Source: Tretioscincus oriximinensis (taxonomy: Eukaryota; Chordata; Lepidosauria; Squamata; Gymnophthalmidae). From it: a stretch of 64,000 bases of DNA. The DNA is taken from contig JAJVDF010000045.1 in NCBI GenBank assembly GCA_022410635.1, positions 927,400 through 991,399 of the forward strand, written 5' to 3'. Both the position numbers and the translations under genes were made by a program. Of this stretch, positions 57,301 to 64,000 are shown one piece after another. The notes beneath the pieces are model-generated. The model had not been told where the DNA came from, did not search any database, and saw only the letters and a program-made list of their open reading frames with translations. Every line of letters begins with the position of its first letter. Position 1 is the first letter of the stretch.

Positions 57301-58584
57301 TGGGTGATAGTGACATCCCAAAGCACTTCAACCTTAATACCACTTATGGGGAGAGTTGCAACCACATCCATATGTTGCAGGACTGTTTTAGGTGGGGAGG
57401 GAATGAGCATTTTCCAGATTTCATTCACCGCAAGAACAAACTCTCGCCTGTCCAATCATTGGGCAATTCTATCTCAGAATGGGGATCTGCCATACACATG
57501 TTGCATATAGCCTAAGCCCACCCCGAGTCTTCTCCAAGTTGCATCAGACATTAGATAACTTGTAACAGATTCCTAAAAAGTACTATGAGGCCTGTGTAAC
57601 AGGGCCTTAAACCTTCCCTTCAATATATCCTAGTGAGTTTTTAAGTTAATAAAAAGTAATTTACATTCCCTACCCTTAATTGGTCATTTAATTATTATTC
57701 TTACATTTTCTTATTCTTTTCTGAATAATGATAAGATGGATGGTTTTTTTAAGTAACCTGCCTTCTATGCAGTTAAATTCATCCCTCCATTCAATAGCAA
57801 AACTTGCTGGAGTCAGATTTTTGCTTGGCTGTGTACAGCCGAATGCCATACTAAATTATCTGAGCAAGCTTTACAATAACCAAGAGCATAATTGTCAAAG
57901 CAAGGCTGTTGTAAAACATAAAATTAAGAGTCAGAAGCATTGTGCACCACATGAAATTGGTTTATTATGGCTTCCAACATGTGCAGAGCAAGTTCAAGAG
58001 TTTTAGACTATCCTTAAAATCTATACCACTGCTTCTTCCTCACATGTGGAGGTGAAATAAAAAACCCATATTTTACACTGACAATTCCTCCACCATCACA
58101 GCCCCATCCTATCCCAAGCCCAGGTGGGTAACAAAATGGCCACCATACCATTCCAGTCCATTGGGAGGGCTCCCAAATTGACCCCCCCCCCTGAATGGCA
58201 ACCGTGCAGGCATGTCATCTTATATCCAACGTTTTACAGTCTTGTCGTGCTCTAACAAGATTTCTTCCTTTACACTCTTTGGCCCTGTTTGCACAGGCTT
58301 AGTAAGCTGTTTAAAAGAGTTCACTATTCCAATTTTTTGCATGGAAATAGTGGTAACACTTATTAGCTGTATCGCAATAGATCCTAAAATGGATTACTGA
58401 GGAAGCATATTAGGCCCTTTTAGCACATACCAATCTTAAAACATTTTAGTTTTAACTTGCTTTCCATTAGTTAGTCACATGCATTTGCATTAAGAATTTT
58501 TTGCACATTAAAAATGGAACAATTTGTGCTAGCAAGCAAATGCCAAATCTTTATTATACATGATGTTACAATCACATGCTTCAT
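54325..58584. other. Mostly unannotated DNA
   Basis: No gene or recognised transposon across more than 4 kb. Repeat-free AT-rich blocks at about 54350-54480 and 54590-54720 could be single-copy regulatory DNA (weak). Short frames such as 56271-56624 and 57184-57515 have no recognisable homology. Confidence 0.4.
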
Positions 58585-58915
58585 CTGATTTATTGATTTA
58601 CATTTTTATATCACTCCATATCCAAGGGTCTCAGGGCAGTTAACAATAAAAACTAAATATATATTTACAAATACAAAATAAATACAAAAACAACAATATC
58701 TGAAAGTATGGGAATGAAGAGCAGTTTTTCAGCCAAAGGCCAGGTTAAAGAGGTGCATATTCAAGCATTTTCTGAACACATACAGAGATAGTGACAGCCA
58801 CACAACAGGAGGGAGACTTCCCATAGTCTTGGGGCTGTCATGGGGAAGGCACTATCCTGGGTTCCTGCTCTATTTGCCTCTGCGAGAAGTGGTACAGTTA
58901 GGAGGGCAGATCTTA
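58585..58915 (-). mobile_element. L2-type LINE 3' end, minus strand
   Basis: On the minus strand, CTGTACCACTTCTCGCAGAG, GACTATGGGAAGTCTCCCTC, AGAAAATGCTTGAATATGCA, GAAAAACTGCTCTTCATTCC, CTGCCCTGAGACCCTTGGAT and a TAAATCAATAAATC tail follow in order, parallel to 26390-26615 and 42600-42800. Not coding. Confidence 0.75.
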
Positions 58916-59230
58916 AAAAATAGGCAGATTGGTAAACTTCCTTCATCTGGCTTCATCTGGATTATTTATTTCATTACCTATTATCTTATTGCTTGCAGAT
59001 CTCAAGGCAGCTCACCTAATAAGACATGGGCAATAAAACCAATAGTGTACCTAAAAATATATATTGAAACAGGCGTAAAAGGAAATTGTAATTAATTTAC
59101 AGTGCTCTTACAAAAAACAGCTGCATTCAGAGATAAACCTGAAAAGAAAAAAGTCTTCCAGAGATAAATTTTCTAAAATGCCACAAGGGATGGAGATATT
59201 CATTTTCTTATGGGCAAAGTGAGTGTTTAC
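58916..59230. other. AT-rich DNA, possibly repeat-derived
   Basis: TTATTTATTTCATTACC and CTCAAGGCAGCTCACC at 58963-59014 resemble the start of a reversed LINE 3' end, but the match fades quickly. Confidence 0.3.
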
Positions 59231-59280
59231 CAAACCTTCAGGTATAGGGCAGGGTATAAATGTAAAATAAATAAATAAAT
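59231..59280 (+). mobile_element. L2/SINE-type 3' tail fragment
   Basis: CCAAACCTTCAGGTATAGGG, CAGGGTATAAATGTAAA and an AATAAATAAATAAAT tail. Confidence 0.65.
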
Positions 59281-59491
59281 GGTGGTCCTAATGCATGTAC
59301 CTGTCGGTCACATTTCTCTTTCTGTACGCACAAAGAGGACTTTTTGTGTTGACTTCGTGTAGTAAGCAGTTATCAACCAAGAGTAAACAGCCCTTCGGGT
59401 AGACCCTAAAGGTGATAACTAGCACTTTGGATTGCATCCAGAAACAGGATGCTAATGAGATTCTTGAAGAATGGGAGAAATAGAATTCCAT

Positions 59492-59541
59492 CCTCACTTC
59501 CTAGTCCGGCACAAACCCCTGTTTTTAGCCTCAAATTGTGA
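59492..59541 (+). repeat. Exact 50-base direct repeat, copy 1
   Basis: From CCTCACTTCCTAGTCCGGCA to CCTCAAATTGTGA; identical over 50 bases to 60950-60999, with unrelated flanks. Confidence 0.95.
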
Positions 59542-60804
59542 TGTAAAAAGACCTCTGGCAGCCATGATCTGCACTATATCCCTCCATTTACACAGGGAGC
59601 TGAGCTGAACATACACTGTTTAGTTCCAGAGATATTGGATATCATTGGCACTGAAATAGGTGTTAAGTCAGTGCTATTTCATAATGTTGAAATGCTAAGG
59701 TTTTTGTTTTTTTTTTTTAAAAATAGCTCTGCCTGTTGCTTTGTTCTTGATAGCAGTGTTCTTTTTAAGGAACATATTTATTACTTACTCACACTGCATG
59801 CAATCGATTCATATTACATTAAAGCCTGGTATACTTTGAAAAAACGGAGGGCAGTTTACAATGAAATGGTACAGAATTTACACTTCAAAATTTTGCTGCT
59901 TGCATTAAGAGCCTCTTATACTTCAGCACATTATATTATTTGATACAGATGGAATACATATGACTGCAAACATCATAAAAATACTTTACTTATTGAGAGA
60001 AAGCACAATAGCCTCAAGAAAACCAAGTGCTTTTGGCTAGTAGGAAGCCTGTATATTAAACATTTTTCTTAAAAATTTGTTCACTTTTGTGGTTTATCCC
60101 TCGGTGGAAATGGTTCTATCTTGTTTCGGAGCAATTATTAGCAATGTAGTATTGTTGCCCATTGTCAGTTGATTGTTATCTCGTTCTTGCCTTCTAGCAT
60201 CCCTCACTGTGCCTTATAAATCTGCATGATGGTCAATATCCAGATTTCCTGAATAACTGTGTTACAGAATAAAAGACTATTTGGAAATGTTGTTACTTAA
60301 GAGTTCATTTGGGATTTATGACACTTCCTGTGCTGCTCTTTCAAAATCTTGGTGTGGTGTTTAATCAATATTTGACATTCACAGCTATGTTCTCTATAAA
60401 CCAACAAACTGGGCTACGCAGGCTTGCTAGACTTTCCCTGCAGATGCATTGCCTGTTAACATGCACACAACTCCGAATTGAAAGTCCACCGTTCAGATTG
60501 TGCTACCATAAAACCAGGCTTGGAAATGCTGCAGCGTTGCTCTCAATGCACACCACATGTTTCTGCTCTGGAGTTGGTGGTGAAACTGTGTCGTCGCAAT
60601 TGCTTTCGCGCCACTTGAACTACGACAACGCAGCAGATCAGACAACAAAAGTGAGCAAGTGGCTCTTTTGTTTGAAATTCCCTCATTGCTCAGCTACTTC
60701 CCTCCCTCCTCTGGAAAAACAGGTTCTGCAGCTTGGGAGAGAGAGAGAAGGGGCTTGTCTCTGCCGTCTGTCTCCCCCCAGCTGCTAGGTGATGATCAGT
60801 CACT
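59542..60804. other. Intergenic DNA, nothing recognised
   Basis: The frame 60309-60788 (159 codons) has no recognisable homology or domain. No RNA gene is seen. Confidence 0.4.
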
Positions 60805-60908
60805 GGAAGGGAAGGAAGGGTCAATGGAAAGAAGGAAGGAAGGAAAGGAGAGAGGGAAGAATGGAGGGCAGAGATGGAAGGAGGAGGAATATGGAGAAGA
60901 GATGAAAG
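60805..60908. repeat. Polypurine (GGAA-rich) tract
   Basis: GGAAGGGAAGGAAGGG and GAAGGAAGGAAGGAAAGG units run for about 100 bases with few pyrimidines. Open frames across it (Glu/Lys/Gly-rich on plus, Ser/Leu/Pro-rich on minus) are compositional. Confidence 0.8.
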
Positions 60909-60949
60909 TTGCCCAAGGACGCCTCCCCTCCCCCAATCCTGGCTGCCAC

Positions 60950-60999
60950 CCTCACTTCCTAGTCCGGCACAAACCCCTGTTTTTAGCCTCAAATTGTGA
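60950..60999 (+). repeat. Exact 50-base direct repeat, copy 2
   Basis: Identical to 59492-59541; follows a GC-richer stretch (CCTCCCCTCCCCCAATCCTG) after the polypurine tract. Confidence 0.95.
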
Positions 61000-61187
61000 A
61001 CTTGCTACTGCACTAAAATCTAAAATGGGGACTGAAACCTGGAGTGGATGCTGAGGTAGTTTTGGCTGCATTTTTCACCCTCACTTCGTTTTCAGTTTGG
61101 AACTCTCAATTCCGTTTTCCATTCCGTTTTAAAAGTTCCAATGCGTTTGCAGCGAGACTCTCTACACTTATCTGGTAATCCAGGTTA

Positions 61188-61195
61188 AGCAACCC
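61188..61195. repeat. Target-site duplication AGCAACCC, left copy
   Basis: Identical to 61974-61981. Confidence 0.85.
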
Positions 61196-61973
61196 TAGGG
61201 TTGCCACCTTTTGATAAGTGAAATAAATACGGGACATGCTCCTAAAAATAAGGGACATTTCATAAAAATAAGGTTCACTAAAAAAACTATAAAAACTATA
61301 AATGAAAACCTAAATGCCTGCAGAGCAAGTCCAAGCCCCTACAGCTTGCAGCCAGAGACAGGGCTCTGCTGCAAAATACAAAAGTTGGTGCCCAAACTAC
61401 TAAGCTCCCTACTGGACAGAGTATTTGCTTTGCAGTCTAGGCTGCCGCAAGCCGAAGCTCTTAGGCAAAAATGCCCAAGACACTTCGCAATTTAAATTAA
61501 ACTTTGGAGCCAAACAGGGCTCCAAGTTCACAAATTGCTTGCTCCTGCAAGCAGGAGACATAGATACCCCTGAAAGGGGCTGTTGGGAATAAGAGCAGAC
61601 AACTGGGGCGGCCGCAGACAGAAGCACTGCTGCCTAGATTCGTGCTACAAAGCGTGTGCACGCGATGAAGACGAACAAGAAGACACCAACAGCAGCTCAT
61701 TCTTAATGCTCGTCTTCATGGGCCGGCGAACAGCGCAGTGGCAGATAACGCAGCCTTTGAAGACTTCTGCCGAAGCTTCGCCTCCGCTGTGCACCACAGC
61801 AGCCGGTGCTGCACTCCTCTACACCTGGAAGTTTGGAGCATCACTGCTGACTGCATCCTCCTGCCTGCCTGCCAGAAGAAGCCAGTAATACAGGACAGTG
61901 ACTGATGAATACAGGACAATTTTGAGCTAAAATACGGGACATCCCATGTAATAAGGGACACGTGGCAACCCTA
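61196..61973. mobile_element. Non-autonomous hAT element, same TIRs as 49088-49665
   Basis: 778 bases bounded by perfect 12-bp inverted repeats TAGGGTTGCCAC and GTGGCAACCCTA, with an exact 8-bp duplication AGCAACCC. The subterminal regions carry repeats of AATACGGGACA or AATAAGGGACA: two near the left end (about 61226 and 61247) and four near the right (about 61888, 61909, 61930 and 61949, two of them AATACAGGACA), all in plus orientation. GCGATGAAGACGA and CTCGTCTTCATG form an inverted pair at 61667 and 61709. Open frames on both strands (for example 61583-61888) show no transposase or other homology. It is known that hAT transposases bind TIRs and subterminal repeats; the role of these motifs is inferred. 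Confidence 0.9.
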
Positions 61974-61981
61974 AGCAACCC
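61974..61981. repeat. Target-site duplication AGCAACCC, right copy
   Basis: Identical to 61188-61195. Confidence 0.85.
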
Positions 61982-63951
61982 TGTAATCAGCAACATCTGA
62001 ATGGAACAAGTGGTATTCCAAATTGATCTGTACTTAGCCCCCTATAGTCTGGGATAATGTTTGTACTAGTGTCTCTTCTGGAACATGTGATGTCACTTGA
62101 ACTACAAGCTGCTTGTAAATACTCTCCAGAACATTTTAGCTTGTACATTTTAGGCACATTGGAACAGCATCTGGGCCACTGGACAGCTTGTGAGACAAGG
62201 AATGGCTCATACTGGCACTATTTTGTCAGGCATCTGGAATTGGTGCTGGAGTGTGACATCTAGACAAAGCAAATCTCCTGATAGGCTACATTTCTGGTAT
62301 CCAAAGTATCTTAGGATTGATCATCCATATTATTAATAGCACTGATAGCCCAAATATGGGCTATCAAACCATAACGTGGGTTAGAGCAGACTTCCTCAAC
62401 ATATGATAACTCATGGGATACTATAGTGCACGAACAGTCAGAGAATCCAAGCTTCATAGCAGGTGCTACTCAAGTTAATGGATTGTTCTTACAGAAAAAT
62501 GACAAAAATTCTGTCACTTTTTAGTTCACTTCAGCTTAAACCTTAAATATATCCAGGAATAAGGTTCGATATGGAAAGGGCTGGCTTAATGTTTATCACT
62601 GGTCAATAGAGCTTCAGTTTTACTTTGCTTTGCATCACAACAAATGATAGCAAATGGCTAATGGTTGAGACTCTAAGAGGAACAATCCTAGAAAAACATC
62701 CGCCTAGTTTGGCCTTCAAGGAACAAGTTGTTGACAATAACTGGAATACGCTACTTAATTATTTGCATAGAACAGCATAATTCATGTTACATTTCAGCTG
62801 TGGCTTCATTTTCAGTTGCACACAATTACAGCGCATATTAGTGTTCCATTTTTCAATGCTGACAAAACCACACATCCTAATTTAGAACCATCTGGTCCCT
62901 AGGCAGAAACAGCCCATATGATCTGAAAACAGTGTACATAGATCAGTTTGTATCCATCCTTATTTCAGGAGTGGGGGAGAATGATTCTTCAAAATACAAC
63001 CCAATCTTATCCAAAAGTCTAATGGGTGTAGAAATATTTATGTGACTGTTAATATTTAAATTTAGCAAACATCAGGCAGGTCTTTATATAGATCTTCCTT
63101 TCGGTGTTAATAGTATCTTTCATTTCATTTGGGTTGATATGTTTACAAACTAATAAATATGATTTATAAAAAGTGCCCGTGGTTCTCTAATTACTGCACA
63201 TATGGTGCCTTCATTTTGTAAAAGTGGCATTTGCATTCTATTATAATTATGTCTCTGTTCACAAGCGCTAATTAGTCTGATTAGGCAGATAACTTTAAAC
63301 ATTATTAGAACTTGAATATTGAGAACTTTGAATGCAGAAAGACCAAGTTCAACCTCACTAAAGGCAGGTCAACAGAAACATTTATTTGCAGAAAGACATC
63401 AATTTATTGTCAGTTTCATCTTCACATATAGCATTGTGCTTGAAGCATTCACGTTTAGCATCTTTGAGAAATCCAATTAAACACAGTTCCTTAGCATGAA
63501 TTCATTAATCAAAGTTAATCTTTCCAATGAATACATAATTAGTAATCTGTGTCTAAAATGTTCATTAAAGGATAAACATGCTAAACACACAAAAAATAGC
63601 TTTTCCTCTTTGAAAGTTAGTTTGCCAAATGCAAAAGTTAAACTCTGGGGAAATAATGTCTTTTTTCAGAGGATTTACTAGTCTAAATGTAGAATGATCC
63701 TGTATTAAATATGCTCTTATGTTCTTTTACACACTGCAGAACTGAAGAAGTAGAAACAGGAGTTGAGCAGCTTTAAAAGTTGTGTTAGAATTCTCACTTT
63801 CCTCAACATTTTTGATACTGATGAACTCGTTACATTTCCTTCTATCATTTCTAATACTTTCTATTTTGGATTTGGTAACTTAGCTACAGTTTCAGTCTTG
63901 AAAAATGGCTGCTGCCATTGATTCTTTTGTGCATGTTGACTTACTTATTCC
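61982..63951. other. Unannotated DNA; candidate conserved block 62990-63330
   Basis: No gene is recognised. 62990-63330 is repeat-free, AT-rich and dense in homeodomain-type cores (TCTAATTACT at 63187, GCTAATTAGTCTGATTAGGC at 63268), in the style of a developmental enhancer. Conservation itself cannot be seen from one sequence. Confidence 0.3.
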
Positions 63952-64000
63952 AGAAGAAGGAGAGGAAGAAGAAGAAGAGGAAGAAGAAGAGGAGGAAGAA
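63952..64000. repeat. (GAA/GGA)n tract at window edge
   Basis: CCAGAAGAAGGAGAGGAAGA and further GAA, GAG units run to the last base. By analogy with 240-293 it may be the tail of a minus-strand SINE whose body lies beyond the window; a Glu-rich coding segment is the alternative and cannot be tested here. Confidence 0.6.

Noticed and set aside
60309..60788. 159-codon open frame with Cys and Leu
   Set aside because: No recognisable family, overlaps the start of a purine-rich tract and has competing frames; treated as chance.
1..64000. CRISPR arrays, operons, bacterial promoters or phage genes
   Set aside because: Sequence style is vertebrate; the regular repeats are microsatellites and there is no spacer-repeat architecture.
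63952..64000. Glu-rich coding exon at the window end
   Set aside because: Indistinguishable from a (GAA)n SINE tail with only 49 bases visible.

Overview
This window is vertebrate nuclear DNA, most likely from a squamate reptile (lizard or snake). It is AT-rich, has single-base N ambiguities scattered through it, and contains no intact host protein-coding gene, exon chain, tRNA or rRNA that I can recognise. The squamate inference rests on the repeat content: tRNA-headed SINEs with either a (GAA/CTT)n or an (AAAT)n tail, CR1 3' ends carrying the (TTCTTATG)n terminal repeat, L2-type LINE 3' ends sharing the CCTTCAGGTATA motif with the SINEs, hAT-type non-autonomous DNA transposons, and long compound trinucleotide microsatellites. 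All long open frames that resemble known proteins belong to dead non-LTR retrotransposons. The window reads as a gene desert or a very large intron. Layout: 0-5 kb holds a SINE (-), a CR1-group LINE reverse-transcriptase remnant (-), a polypurine tract and a small palindromic MITE. 6.8-12.4 kb has CR1 3' ends, microsatellites and a SINE 3' half. 12.65-14.66 kb is the best-preserved coding relic, a CR1-group LINE with an endonuclease frame and a frameshifted RT. 15-23 kb has an L2 3' end, a large compound microsatellite, a diverged SINE, a GC-rich LTR-like segment and a CR1 end. 26.2-27 kb is an L2 3' end split by a hAT-like element. 29.0-30.0 kb is a second GC-rich LTR-like element. 30.4-31.9 kb is a layered nest: an L2 LINE split by a short dispersed repeat and a SINE, with the SINE itself split by a solo LTR that has a perfect 5-bp target duplication. 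33-47 kb is mostly unannotated single-copy-looking DNA with small repeats and a long AAT/GAT microsatellite. 49.1-52.1 kb is another dense nest: a hairpin-rich hAT element, a CR1 with a CR1 inserted in it, and an L2 LINE broken by two reversed CR1 ends. 58-62 kb has L2 3' ends, an exact 50-bp duplication and a second hAT element with the same terminal inverted repeats. No pathway, operon or novel molecular system is supported. The most interesting material is the transposon archaeology (three insertions with exact target duplications, one candidate 8-bp duplication around a CR1 fragment, and a roughly 100-bp-arm hairpin with mirrored N calls) and several single-copy AT-rich blocks that might be conserved regulatory DNA, which cannot be tested without a comparison genome.
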